47,247 nt of DNA from [Leptolyngbya] sp. JSC-1 (GCA_000733415.1 KL662191.1:1258788-1306034); one strand, 5' to 3'. Positions 15,948-24,411 are shown, counted from the first letter of the stretch. Notes: generated by a model from the letters alone, not told the origin. A program made the numbers and translations.

Positions 15948-16109
15948 AGTTTTGAGTTTTGAGTTGGTATGTGGCGTACTTCGCTCTGTCTACTACCGGC
16001 AAGACATTTGTGAGCATTTTTGTAAGCGTTGTAGGATCTGAATGTAGGCGCTAACCAATTTGGTTCACTGACCTCCTCACTGACCTAACTCAAAACTTAA
16101 ACCTTTTAC
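15945..16109. repeat. cbiX-sipA spacer bracketed by TTTTGAG-type inverted arrays
   Basis: The left arm AAAAGTTTTGAGTTTTGAGT (15945-15964) is matched by the inverted right arm AACTCAAAACTTAAACCTTT (16087-16106), which ends directly before the sipA start codon. The 120 bp between them carry no gene. Confidence 0.75.
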
Positions 16110-16110
16110 T

Positions 16111-16338
16111 ATGTCTGATGCTAAAGAATTTAATGTGGGCGATCGGGTGCGAGTGATTGCGCTGCCTGCCTATGTCAAAACGGCTGAACCGATGCCGATG
16201 CTGCGTCCACCCAACGTGATTCAATTGGGCGAAGAGGGAGTGGTGCTAGATCGGCGTCCGGGTGGGTTTTGGGGCGTGCGGTTTGCCAAAGGCGCGTTTC
16301 TGATGGACAGTCAGTACATTGAAGCTGTTAGCAACTAG
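16111..16338 (+). CDS. sipA: NblS/Hik33-interacting regulator SipA (DUF3148)
   Basis: A 75-residue SH3-like barrel protein. The pattern VGDRVRV, PMPMLRPP and EEGVVLDRRPGGFWGVRF is diagnostic of DUF3148. In Synechococcus and Synechocystis this protein (SipA) binds the essential histidine kinase NblS/Hik33 and stimulates it, linking to high-light and nutrient-stress control. The start is ATG at 16111. The inverted repeat arm (16087-16109) ends immediately upstream, leaving no obvious Shine-Dalgarno, so translation initiation may be affected by the repeat. It follows cbiX by 187 bp. Confidence 0.85.
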   Translation: MSDAKEFNVGDRVRVIALPAYVKTAEPMPMLRPPNVIQLGEEGVVLDRRPGGFWGVRFAKGAFLMDSQYIEAVSN

Positions 16339-16505
16339 AACAAGCCCAGAACTAGAACAATTCAGCCACAGCAGGTAAGCAAATCCGTACTACCGAGATC
16401 GTGCGTTTCACTGTTGTATTCAGGCCATAGCCGATACAATTCAGATAACTATCAATTTGCCGCATCTGGATGGTTTAATACAGTATTCACTGGGGTTATC
16501 GGTAT

Positions 16506-17360
16506 ATGAATCAAGCTAAAACCGTTGCGCTATTAGGGTTACTGAGTGGGCTGCTGATTGCACTGGGCTACTGGATCGGGGGATCCGGCGGTGCGCTGAT
16601 TGGGTTGATCATCGCAGCAGTGACCAATTTCGTCTCCTGGTACTCTTCAGACAAAATTGCTTTGGCGGCCTATCGTGCTCAGCCGTTAAGTCAGGCACAA
16701 GCGCCCGAACTGTATGCAATGGTGGAGCGCCTATCCCAACGGGCTGGTCTGCCAATGCCGCGTCTCTATGTGGTGCCATCAATGGGAGCTAACGCCTTCG
16801 CTACCGGACGCAATCCGCAAAATGCTGCCGTGGCCGTAACGCAGGGCATTGTCAACCTACTGCCAGCCGATGAACTCGAAGCCGTGATTGCCCATGAACT
16901 GAGCCACATCAAAAATCGCGATACCCTAACTCAGGCCGTAGCTGCGACCGTGGCTGGAGCGATTTCCTATCTGGCCCAGGTGATGCAGTTCGGCATGATG
17001 TTTGGCGGAGGACGAAATCGGGAGGGCGGCAATCCATTTGGCATGCTGTTTGCGATTATTTTGGCTCCGTTGGCGGCTTCCGTAATTCAAATGGCGATTT
17101 CACGGACGCGGGAGTTTGAAGCCGATGCGGGAGCAGCCCGTTTGACTGGAAATCCCCGCGCTTTAGCCAGAGCCTTACAGCGGTTAGAAGCGGGTGCTCG
17201 CCAAATGCCGATGCAGGCAAATCCAGCTTTTGAACCGCTGTTGATCATCAATCCGTTTTCTGGTCAGTTTTTGGCCAACCTATTTGCTACCCATCCGTCT
17301 ACAGAAGCTCGGATTCAAAATCTACTGCGGGTAGAACAGGAATTGGGAATCAGCGCCTAA
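16506..17360 (+). CDS. htpX: Membrane zinc metalloprotease HtpX
   Basis: 284 residues, M48B family. Two N-terminal membrane segments (about 5-22 and 27-46) are followed by the HELSH zinc motif (H130, E131, H134), a second hydrophobic pair (about 140-160 and 175-196) and the third-ligand region REFEADAGAARLTG. HtpX degrades misfolded or damaged membrane proteins from the cytoplasmic side and complements FtsH. Length and motif order are normal. The start is ATG at 16506. It is convergent with the carotenoid oxygenase, with only 14 bp between stops. Confidence 0.95.
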   Translation: MNQAKTVALLGLLSGLLIALGYWIGGSGGALIGLIIAAVTNFVSWYSSDKIALAAYRAQPLSQAQAPELYAMVERLSQRAGLPMPRLYVVPSMGANAFATGRNPQNAAVAVTQGIVNLLPADELEAVIAHELSHIKNRDTLTQAVAATVAGAISYLAQVMQFGMMFGGGRNREGGNPFGMLFAIILAPLAASVIQMAISRTREFEADAGAARLTGNPRALARALQRLEAGARQMPMQANPAFEPLLIINPFSGQFLANLFATHPSTEARIQNLLRVEQELGISA

Positions 17361-17374
17361 TCGACTCGTCAAGC

Positions 17375-18814
17375 CTATCGATGCAGGTGGGACCAAGACG
17401 ACGCAATCGGATCAAAATACTGACCGTGAAAATCGAACGGCAGGTGATAAGGCAACTGGACCCGCGCCATTTCATCCCAAGAGTGAGCATTCAAGATTAA
17501 CAGGAACGAGTTCTGAGTTTGGCTGTCTAGTCCAACTGATAAAATCACTCCTTCATCCTCGGTTGCCGCATCGGGGGCTGCTACAAACACGGGTTCACCA
17601 GGATAACAGTCGGATTGATGCCAGATCTGAGCGTTTCGGTTCTGGACATCAACCTTGACGAGTTGATCAATAAAGTGACCTGATTGCGAACACCCAACGC
17701 CATAGACAAATTGATACTGGCGGGTATTGCAGCGTTGATAATGAATTCGAGGTAACTCGATTGGTTCCTCAACAAGTACCTCATAGGTGGCAGTTGCCCG
17801 ATTAAGCTCCAGATGGTACCGCCGGAGTTCTCCTGCCGCAATCACCTGATCAGAATGATGAAGTAACGGTTCCAAATATAGGGATTGAATCACCGAGGAA
17901 TTAGGATAAGCCACCAAATCAACTACGATCTCGTTATCCTGCTCGAAGGCATTGACATGGTGAAAGGCAAAAAACGCCTCGCTCTCACCAGTGTGAACAA
18001 CTTTGCCATCGCTTTTGCGAATCACCAAAAAGCGTGTACCTTGCTCTGGCTGCCAGTCGTAGTTTTCAATATAGGGCTTACCGCTAACTAACAGGCTGAG
18101 GCGATTGAGCAGCAGCGGAAACTCGGTGAGGATGATGTAGCGCTCCGTCATGCCGAAGGTATGCATATAGGCGGCCTGTTTCACCGGAATCGAGCCAATC
18201 AATTCACGCTGATTGCTGGTGGCATCCATGCGGTAGATGCTGTAGCTGCATCGAGGCGCGAGGTTAACCAGGTAGCTGTAGACCGCATTTTCCCGGAAAT
18301 CGAAGTGGGGATGGGCGGTTGTAATTTGCCCCGGAACGGAATCCTGATAGTGAAAGTAATCAAGGGTGCTGAGGCTGACCGGATCAAAGACGATTGGCAT
18401 CGGAGACTCTGTCACCGAAAGAAAGTGATTTCCTTGCAATGTAATATTCACCGTGGCGTTATCCGTTAAACGCGGCAGTGGATCGCGCAAACGCTCGATC
18501 AGAGAATGCCGAGCCGTGGTGCCAAATTCACCGCGACTGATCTGACCTTTGGCCTGAGCCTCCTGATAAGCCCGACTTTCGATAAACCGATTGGCAAATG
18601 CAACCCGCCCGTCCTCAAACGAGAAGCGGCGCAGCATCGCCAACCCATCAAACCAGTGCCGGTAAGATTGTTTGCCCACATCAAAGGTTCCTGGTCCGGT
18701 TCGAATCAAGCTACCCCGTAACCAGCCGGGAATCGTGCCTTGAATGGGGAGTGCCTCGAATGTACCTTCCTGATTTGCAGCTGCGAAGCCCAATGCGTAA
18801 GGAGCAACACCCAT
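17375..18814 (-). CDS. Carotenoid cleavage oxygenase (RPE65/CCD family)
   Basis: 479 residues from ATG 18814. This start is preferred to the longer frame opening with TTG at 18892, because the family match begins at APYALGF and the shorter form avoids overlap with the divergent APH gene. It is a seven-bladed beta-propeller enzyme with a His4 Fe(II) centre; the usual His sites are seen in AHPHFDF, YMHTFGM, FAFHHVNAFE and FDFHGQYF. It cleaves carotenoids or apocarotenoids at a double bond with O2 to give retinal-type or other apocarotenoid aldehydes. The RGSLIRTGPGTFDVG and RHWFDGLAMLRRF blocks are typical of the cyanobacterial clade. Exact substrate and cleavage position cannot be told from sequence. 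Confidence 0.92.
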   Translation of the reverse strand: MGVAPYALGFAAANQEGTFEALPIQGTIPGWLRGSLIRTGPGTFDVGKQSYRHWFDGLAMLRRFSFEDGRVAFANRFIESRAYQEAQAKGQISRGEFGTTARHSLIERLRDPLPRLTDNATVNITLQGNHFLSVTESPMPIVFDPVSLSTLDYFHYQDSVPGQITTAHPHFDFRENAVYSYLVNLAPRCSYSIYRMDATSNQRELIGSIPVKQAAYMHTFGMTERYIILTEFPLLLNRLSLLVSGKPYIENYDWQPEQGTRFLVIRKSDGKVVHTGESEAFFAFHHVNAFEQDNEIVVDLVAYPNSSVIQSLYLEPLLHHSDQVIAAGELRRYHLELNRATATYEVLVEEPIELPRIHYQRCNTRQYQFVYGVGCSQSGHFIDQLVKVDVQNRNAQIWHQSDCYPGEPVFVAAPDAATEDEGVILSVGLDSQTQNSFLLILNAHSWDEMARVQLPYHLPFDFHGQYFDPIASSWSHLHR

Positions 18815-18867
18815 AGTCAATTCGTGACGAAACACTCCGACGCTAGCATTGAAAGATAACAACTGAT

Positions 18868-19881
18868 ATGAATCAGAAGATGGATTTATCAACTGGTGCG
18901 CCGGACACCAACGCGCTGAAGGCAGAAACCCTAATCAACCTGGCTGCAACTCATCTTGATCGTGATCCAACCGCACTTCAACTTGTGCCGATTGCTACCG
19001 GCAAACATAATGCTTCCTTTTGGGTGATTGCGGATTACGATCGCTGGGTTTTGCGAGTTGCGCCCCCCGATTCTACGGGTCTGCTGTTTTATGAACGGCG
19101 GATGATGCAGCAGGAGCCGTTACTGCATGATCTGATCCGCTCGCGGACCACAATTCCGGTCGCTCAAATTTTGGCAGCTGATTTTAGTCGGACTCATCTG
19201 AACCGCGACTATCTACTGATGACGGCTCTGCCGGGTGTGCCCTTGAGTGAGGCAGCGCTGAGTCCTGACCAGCAGCAGCAAACCCTAGAGCAGGTTGGCT
19301 TTTATCTACGCCAGTTGCATCAGCTCACCGCGCCAGAATGCCTCACCCAAACTGCCTACGGCTACATTGGTCTACACCAACCCATGTCACCTCAACCTAC
19401 CTGGGCTGAAGCGTTTCGGCTGATGTGGCAGTTGCTGTTGGACGACGTGATGGCGAGTGGCTGCTACACAACCGATGACCACCAGTTGATGGTCAACCTC
19501 TTAGAGCGCCATCTAGCTCATTTTGACTACGCCGAACCGGCGTGCCTGCTGCATATGGATGTGTGGTCTCAAAACATCTTGGTGGATTCAGTAGGAAATG
19601 TCACCGGCTTAGTAGATTTTGACCGCGCCGTTTGGGGAGACCCGGAAATCGAGTTTGCGGTGTTGGACTATTGCAGCATCAGCGAACCGGCTTTCTGGCG
19701 AGGATATGGCCGAGCACGCAATCAGTCTACTGCGGCACAAATTCGGCAGCAACTTTATCTGCTGTATGAAATTCAAAAGTATATGCCCATTGCAATTTGG
19801 CGTAGACGAGACGAGCAGCGAGCGCTATCCTTCAAGCAGCAGAGTTTAGCCTTGGCGAACCGTCTCCTGGAGACGACCTAA
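18868..19881 (+). CDS. APH-fold phosphotransferase family protein
   Basis: A 337-residue protein with an aminoglycoside-phosphotransferase/choline-kinase-like fold. The catalytic loop is HMDVWSQN (HxDxxxxN, Asp as base) and the metal-binding Asp is in GLVDFDRAVWGDP. The N-terminal lobe carries GKHNASFWVI and a VLRV strand. Such proteins phosphorylate small molecules (sugars, amino alcohols, homoserine-like compounds) far more often than they confer antibiotic resistance. It diverges from the carotenoid oxygenase with about 53 bp between starts, so both probably share a control region. Composition matches its neighbours, so there is no sign of acquired resistance. Confidence 0.85.
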   Translation: MNQKMDLSTGAPDTNALKAETLINLAATHLDRDPTALQLVPIATGKHNASFWVIADYDRWVLRVAPPDSTGLLFYERRMMQQEPLLHDLIRSRTTIPVAQILAADFSRTHLNRDYLLMTALPGVPLSEAALSPDQQQQTLEQVGFYLRQLHQLTAPECLTQTAYGYIGLHQPMSPQPTWAEAFRLMWQLLLDDVMASGCYTTDDHQLMVNLLERHLAHFDYAEPACLLHMDVWSQNILVDSVGNVTGLVDFDRAVWGDPEIEFAVLDYCSISEPAFWRGYGRARNQSTAAQIRQQLYLLYEIQKYMPIAIWRRRDEQRALSFKQQSLALANRLLETT

Positions 19882-20285
19882 TGGGTTAATAATCAAACGA
19901 ATTTGACTCTCAATATCAATTACTTACAAATCTCAATCTTTTGCAATTTTTGTATCCGGCCTTTCCTGACCTTTTCAGACTGACATAGCCGTGGAAGTCG
20001 CTTATCCTATAAATATCAATGATGCAGCCTGGGTTTGATGAATATTAGCTTAATGGTCAGCCTGTTAATTGTCTTTGTGCTGGCCTGTTAGCAACTGTTG
20101 ACAGTAGCTCAACGGTTCAAGATCTACAGCCTTTTCCAGGCTAATGAAGTACAAAAAATGGGGTGCAGGGGCCGTGGCCCTGCGAGGGGTTTCGCCCCCA
20201 CACCCCTCGCACCTTACCAGAGTGGGAAAAGCTATAGTTAGAGTAAATTAGTGAATACCATTTTGTATAAACCAGGAGAATTATT
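19882..20285. other. Gene-free region upstream of the cupin gene
   Basis: 404 bp holding the first MITE-like copy (20124-20237). A 17-codon frame at 20038 encodes a hydrophobic peptide, but there is nothing to support it as a gene. Confidence 0.4.
20124..20237. mobile_element. MITE-like hairpin element, copy 1
   Basis: 114 bp with imperfect terminal inverted repeats (CTACAGCCTTTTCC against the reverse complement of GGGAAAAGCTATAG). The interior holds two hairpins: GCAGGG/CCCTGC (with a GGCC extension) and GCGAGGGGT (20182-20190) with ACCCCTCGC (20202-20210). An outer GGTGC/GCACC stem encloses both. It shares its ends and core with the element at 21183-21268. It has no coding capacity. Confidence 0.75.
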
Positions 20286-20744
20286 ATGACATTATCAAAA
20301 GATACAGATTCCAGTCATTTTAATGCTTTTGATGCCAGCTCTGCTCAGCATTCAGCCGAGATTATTACGATTCGCCCTGAAGCTGAGACCTTGACCCGTC
20401 AGCGTTTACCCTATTTTGTCGGCGTCTCTAAGGCCACGGTTGGCTCTCAAGGAATCTCGATGAATTTGGTGATTATTCCACCGGGTGGAGCTGCCGAACC
20501 CCACTTCCATCGGGATTATGAAACGGCGATTTATCTCCTCAAGGGCCGCGTGGAAACCCGTTACGGCCAAGGACTCAAGCAGTCTGTGATCAACGAAGCT
20601 GGTGATTTTATTTTTATTCCGCCAGGTGTTCCCCATCAACCATTCAACTTGAGCACGGATGAACCTGCTCAGGCGATTGTGGCTCGCAATGATCCAAATG
20701 AGCAGGAGAATGTGGTGCTTTACGATCCAACGTCGGAGAGCTGA
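20286..20744 (+). CDS. Single-domain cupin protein
   Basis: A 152-residue protein with one cupin_2 barrel. Motif 1 is PHFHRDYETAIYLLKGR, giving the H-x-H...E metal ligands; motif 2 is IPPGVPHQPFNL with the last His. It probably binds Fe2+, Mn2+ or Zn2+. Small cupins of this kind act as isomerases, dioxygenases or sensors, and I cannot say which. AGGAG sits 8 bases before the ATG, so the start is secure. A hairpin-rich MITE-like element ends 48 bp upstream and may affect its leader. Confidence 0.85.
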   Translation: MTLSKDTDSSHFNAFDASSAQHSAEIITIRPEAETLTRQRLPYFVGVSKATVGSQGISMNLVIIPPGGAAEPHFHRDYETAIYLLKGRVETRYGQGLKQSVINEAGDFIFIPPGVPHQPFNLSTDEPAQAIVARNDPNEQENVVLYDPTSES

Positions 20745-20770
20745 AGCACTTCTAGACCATAATACAAAAA

Positions 20771-20844
20771 TCGGGATGACTGGATTCGAACCAGCGGCCC
20801 CTTCGTCCCGAACGAAGTGCGCTACCAAGCTGCGCTACATCCCG
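20771..20844 (-). tRNA. tRNA-Pro (CGG)
   Basis: The reverse complement gives acceptor CGGGATG/CATCCCG with discriminator A, D stem GCGC/GCGC, anticodon stem CTTCG/CGAAG with loop TTCGGGA (anticodon CGG) and T arm GCTGG/CCAGT. CCA is not encoded. Confidence 0.96.
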
Positions 20845-21365
20845 TAAGCAAGTTTTAGATTAATCCAGATCAAGCTGATGCAAGATTGATATAAGTTTAC
20901 CTGCTAAAAGGTCACTTTAGCAACCTGGAAGAGAGAGCCTAGAGCCGAGTGGAGAATAACCCTAGCGTCGAGGGGAGACTAGCCCTTCGTTCGAGACGAA
21001 GGCCGCATGCGATCTACTCATCTCCGTGTTTCGCTTTTTAAGCGATTTCTAGCCCCTCTATAGCCTGAGATCCCAGCAGCTAGGAACCTCGCTAAGCGTC
21101 AGCGATCATTCGAGCATCGATAGGAAAGGGGAGCTGACTACTCTGAGCATAAATACTTAATTTGCGAACGTTTACTCTTACAATACAGCTTTTTTAGGCT
21201 AGTGAAGTACGAAAAACGGGCCTCGCCCCCACACCCCCTGCACCTCACATGAGTGAAAAACGCTGTAGTAACAAGAAAAATTTACAACACTGTCATCCAA
21301 ATGCTATAGCCTGTACCGAGTAGTTAGAGTTAGCCTTGTTGTTAAACCAGCTAAGGGGACTCATC
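20845..21365. other. Hairpin-rich gene-free region
   Basis: 521 bp between tRNA-Pro (leftward) and a small rightward gene. It contains a 7-bp perfect stem CCTTCGT/ACGAAGG (20984-21002) and the second MITE-like copy (21183-21268). No gene is seen. Confidence 0.4.
21183..21268. mobile_element. MITE-like hairpin element, copy 2
   Basis: An 86-bp relative of the 20124-20237 element. The left end ATACAGCTTTTTTAGGCTAG and the following TGAAGTACGAAAAACGGG align with copy 1, as does the right half CGCCCCCACACCCCCTGCAC through GCTGTAG. The ends are inverted (ACAGC...GCTGT). It lacks about 30 bp of the copy 1 core. Confidence 0.7.
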
Positions 21366-21587
21366 ATGGATAGCGATTATGAGGACTTACTCGCTAAACG
21401 GGCTGAAACACTGGCAACGATCCGCTATTTGATCAGCTACATCCGCTCATTAATCACATCACTTCAAACTGAAGTAGAACCTTCCCTTCATGGCTCTAGC
21501 CATGAAGGGAAACAACATGAGCCTGTAAACGAGATTCAACAAATATGTAATTGTTGTGGTTCGGATCGATATAAGTTCAGAGAGTAA
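21366..21587 (+). CDS. Small hypothetical protein with CNCCG motif
   Basis: 73 residues from ATG 21366, chosen because AAGGGGAC lies 7 bases upstream; an earlier frame start at 21336 has no ribosome site. Residues 1-42 are predicted helical, followed by a polar stretch and a C-terminal CNCCGSDRYKF that could hold a metal if the protein dimerises. I know no family for it. The second MITE-like copy ends 97 bp upstream. Confidence 0.45.
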   Translation: MDSDYEDLLAKRAETLATIRYLISYIRSLITSLQTEVEPSLHGSSHEGKQHEPVNEIQQICNCCGSDRYKFRE

Positions 21588-21610
21588 TAGATAGGTATTT
21601 ACTCACCCAT

Positions 21611-21640
21611 CCTCTCCCTCTCCCTCTCCCTCTCCCTCTC
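21611..21640. repeat. CCTCTC simple repeat
   Basis: Five perfect copies of the hexamer in a row. Confidence 0.9.
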
Positions 21641-21809
21641 CAGTCAGGTTATACCGCTCTACCACGGCCTGAATATCGTCTCTTGAGAGAAAATCAGTTA
21701 TTGCTAGCTACCGTAGACAACCAGAATCATAATGCCATAGGCTGTACTTGCTTATGTGTACTTGCCTACTGCAAATGACAGTAAAGCAGTACAACACTCC
21801 ATCGCATAT

Positions 21810-21832
21810 GCCTACGGTGGGGCAAAGCCCTA
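21810..21832. repeat. 23-bp dispersed repeat, also in the tnpB right end
   Basis: It matches 10180-10202 at 21 of 23 positions (GCCTACGG, then GGGGC, then AAGCCCTA). Here its 3' half forms a perfect hairpin with GTAGGGCT at 21842-21849. Confidence 0.8.
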
Positions 21833-21954
21833 CAGCAACAAGTAGGGCTGAAAGTTGTTGAGCATTGGCATGGCAGGCTTCTAAATCGCAGCCTCCCGCC
21901 CAAGCACTTCCGCAAAACCGATAGAATTGAGCATGTCCCTTTTGCTCACGATCC

Positions 21955-24408
21955 ATGTCTCAATCCCCCTCTGATGTTGGCATTCTTGCCTCCGCTCCCT
22001 TTTCTGCTGCCGAAATTGCTTCCGAAGGCATCAAGCCCGACGAATACGGGGAAATTGTGCGGCGATTGGGCCGCCATCCCAATAAAGCAGAGCTAGGCAT
22101 GTTCGGGGTAATGTGGTCGGAACATTGCTGCTACAAAAACTCGCGGCCTTTGCTGAAGCAATTTCCTACCAGCGGCGAGCGAATTTTAGTCGGTCCGGGC
22201 GAGAATGCGGGTGTGGTGGATATGGGCAATGGGTTGCAGCTTGCGTTTAAGATCGAGTCGCACAATCATCCATCGGCCGTTGAGCCGTTTCAGGGAGCTG
22301 CGACTGGCGTTGGTGGCATCCTACGCGACATTTTTACGATGGGTGCTCGCCCGATTGCGGTGTTGAACTCCCTCCGGTTTGGCGATTTGCAGGATGCTCG
22401 CACCCGCAGGCTGTTTAGCGGCGTGGTCGCTGGAATTGCCCATTATGGCAACTGTGTGGGTGTACCGACTGTGGGCGGCGAAGTGTATTTTGATCCAGCC
22501 TATAGCGGGAATCCGTTGGTGAACGCAATGGCGATTGGTTTAATGGAAACCCCAGAGATTGTCAAATCGGGTGCAACCGGAATTGGCAACCCGGTGCTGT
22601 ACGTGGGTTCCACCACGGGACGAGACGGCATGGGCGGAGCCAGCTTTGCCAGCGCCGAGTTGAGCGATGAATCAATCGATGATCGTCCGGCGGTGCAGGT
22701 GGGCGATCCGTTTCTAGAGAAATCGCTGATTGAAGCCTGTTTGGAAGCGTTCAAGACCGGAGCCGTAGCAGCAGCACAGGACATGGGCGCAGCGGGCATT
22801 ACCTGTTCTACGGCAGAAATGGCGGCCAAGGGTGGCGTGGGCATCGAGCTAGATCTAGACAAAATTCCGGTGCGGGAAACGGGCATGGTGCCCTACGAAT
22901 ACCTGCTATCGGAATCGCAAGAGCGGATGCTGTTTGTCGCCCACCAAGGCCGCGAACAAGAGCTGATCGAGATTTTTCAACGCTGGGGACTGCATGCCGT
23001 AGTAGCCGGAACGGTGATTGCCGAACCGATTGTCCGCATTCTGTTCAAAGGTGAAACAGCGGCAGAAATTCCAGCAACTGCCCTAGCTGACAATACACCA
23101 ATCTATCACCGTGAACTGATAGCAGAACCGCCGGAATATGCTCAAACAGCATGGCAATGGCAGACCACGCAACTACCAGAATGTATGATTTCAGGCATCG
23201 AAGTCAATCATAAATTTTACACCTGGAATGATGTTCTGCTGACATTATTAGACACACCTACAATCGCCTCTAAGCGCTGGGTCTATCGCCAATACGACCA
23301 TCAGGTCCAGAACAACACCGTCCTCATCCCCGGTGGAGCTGACGCTGCCGTTGTGCGCTTACGCCCCCAAGAAGTTGCTAAGACTCAAAACTCAAAACAC
23401 TGCTATGCAGAAGCAAGCTACAAAACTCAAAACTTAGAACTTAAACAAAACTCTATAGTCACCGGCGTTGCCGCTACCGTAGACTGCAATGCCCGCTATG
23501 TCTATCTCCATCCCTACGAAGGGGCAAAAATGGCGGTTGTGGAAGCAGCCCGCAATTTGAGCTGTGTAGGAGCAGAGCCGCTGGCCGTCACCGATAACCT
23601 CAATTTTGGCAGCCCAGAAAAGCCGATTGGCTATTGGCAGTTGGCCGAAGCCTGTCGGGGATTGGCTGAAGCCTGCCGCGAACTTTCGACGCCGGTAACC
23701 GGGGGCAATGTCTCGCTCTACAACGAAACGTTGGATGCCGAAGGTAAACCCCAGGCAATTTACCCAACACCGGTCGTGGGCATGGTGGGACTCGTGGCCG
23801 ATATTCGCAGAGTTTGCGGTCAGGGTTGGCAAGCGGCAGGCGATATCGTCTATTTGCTGGGCTTATCGGTGAGTGGCGATCCGAATTGCCCCCCTTCGCT
23901 GACTCTGGGTGGCTCCGAGTATCTGGCCATGCTGCACCAAACCGTGGCCGGGATGCCTCCAGTCGTAGATTTTGAGTTGGAACGGCGGGTTCAGGCGGTT
24001 TGTCGCGCTGGGATTCAACAGGGATGGGTGCGGTCAGCCCATGACTGTGCTGAAGGTGGACTTGCCGTGGCCCTAGCTGAATCTAGCATCAGCGGTCAAC
24101 GTGGGGCCGACCTCTGCTTGGGCAGCCTGGTGGATAACGCCTCCTGGCGCTGGGATCAGATTTTATTTGCTGAAGGCGGTGCTCGGATTGTGGTCTCGGT
24201 TGCCCCTGAAGCCGAACTGGAGTGGGAATTGTATCTAGAGACCCATCTGAAAGACCATTGGCAGCGGCTGGGCCAAGTTGGAGACGCCCATACGCCCTTG
24301 CGACTAACGGTTTCAGCAGGTGCGTCCGAACAGGTCTTAATCGAACTGGATGGGGCAATGATGCAGGACAGTTGGACCAACGCGATTGAGCGACGGTTAG
24401 AGGCTTAA
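21955..24408 (+). CDS. purL: Phosphoribosylformylglycinamidine synthase subunit PurL
   Basis: An 817-residue ATP-dependent enzyme of purine synthesis that converts FGAR to FGAM using ammonia supplied by PurQ with PurS. The AIRS-fold signatures are intact: HNHPSAVEPFQGAATGVGG, QDMGAAGITCS, VTDNLNFGSPEKP and AHDCAEGGLAVALAES. It is longer than the roughly 740-790 residues usual for the small PurL type. The excess includes residues about 476-501, which are encoded by dispersed-repeat DNA between the RLRPQE strand and GVAATVDCN. Neither purQ nor purS is adjacent. The start is ATG at 21955. The stop is followed after 3 bp by the stop of the convergent VOC gene. Confidence 0.97.
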   Translation: MSQSPSDVGILASAPFSAAEIASEGIKPDEYGEIVRRLGRHPNKAELGMFGVMWSEHCCYKNSRPLLKQFPTSGERILVGPGENAGVVDMGNGLQLAFKIESHNHPSAVEPFQGAATGVGGILRDIFTMGARPIAVLNSLRFGDLQDARTRRLFSGVVAGIAHYGNCVGVPTVGGEVYFDPAYSGNPLVNAMAIGLMETPEIVKSGATGIGNPVLYVGSTTGRDGMGGASFASAELSDESIDDRPAVQVGDPFLEKSLIEACLEAFKTGAVAAAQDMGAAGITCSTAEMAAKGGVGIELDLDKIPVRETGMVPYEYLLSESQERMLFVAHQGREQELIEIFQRWGLHAVVAGTVIAEPIVRILFKGETAAEIPATALADNTPIYHRELIAEPPEYAQTAWQWQTTQLPECMISGIEVNHKFYTWNDVLLTLLDTPTIASKRWVYRQYDHQVQNNTVLIPGGADAAVVRLRPQEVAKTQNSKHCYAEASYKTQNLELKQNSIVTGVAATVDCNARYVYLHPYEGAKMAVVEAARNLSCVGAEPLAVTDNLNFGSPEKPIGYWQLAEACRGLAEACRELSTPVTGGNVSLYNETLDAEGKPQAIYPTPVVGMVGLVADIRRVCGQGWQAAGDIVYLLGLSVSGDPNCPPSLTLGGSEYLAMLHQTVAGMPPVVDFELERRVQAVCRAGIQQGWVRSAHDCAEGGLAVALAESSISGQRGADLCLGSLVDNASWRWDQILFAEGGARIVVSVAPEAELEWELYLETHLKDHWQRLGQVGDAHTPLRLTVSAGASEQVLIELDGAMMQDSWTNAIERRLEA
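23380..23456 (+). repeat. ACTCAAAACT-type repeat inserted in frame in purL
   Basis: The units ACTCAAAACTCAAAAC and AAAACTCAAAACTTAGAACT flank a short core (TGCTATGCAGAAGC). The insert reads through without a stop and encodes KTQNSKHCYAE and YKTQNLELKQN. The same units form intergenic arrays elsewhere in the window. Confidence 0.8.
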
Positions 24409-24411
24409 TGC

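Larger units (their letters stand above)
21588..21954. other. Intergenic region upstream of purL with simple and dispersed repeats
   Basis: 367 bp. It holds five copies of CCTCTC (21611-21640), a 23-bp dispersed repeat (21810-21832) and an 8-bp perfect stem AGCCCTAC/GTAGGGCT (21826-21849). No gene is seen. Confidence 0.5.

Noticed and set aside
15547..16017. 156-codon frame on the minus strand over the cbiX end
   Set aside because: Its Arg/Gly/His-rich sequence is the complement of the cbiX His-rich codons.
18815..18892. Longer start (TTG) for the carotenoid oxygenase
   Set aside because: It overlaps the divergent APH gene, uses a rare start and adds residues without family support.
18868..19881. 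Antibiotic-resistance aminoglycoside phosphotransferase
   Set aside because: The fold is right, but the sequence is not close to known resistance enzymes and the base composition is native.
20038..20091. A 17-codon frame encoding a hydrophobic peptide (MNISLMVSLLIVFVLAC)
   Set aside because: It resembles a tiny membrane protein, but it has no ribosome site and matches no small photosystem or cytochrome subunit I know.
20984..21002. Stem CCTTCGT/ACGAAGG, considered as a tRNA fragment related to the nearby tRNA-Pro anticodon arm
   Set aside because: Only the anticodon-like stem is similar; acceptor, D and T arms are absent.
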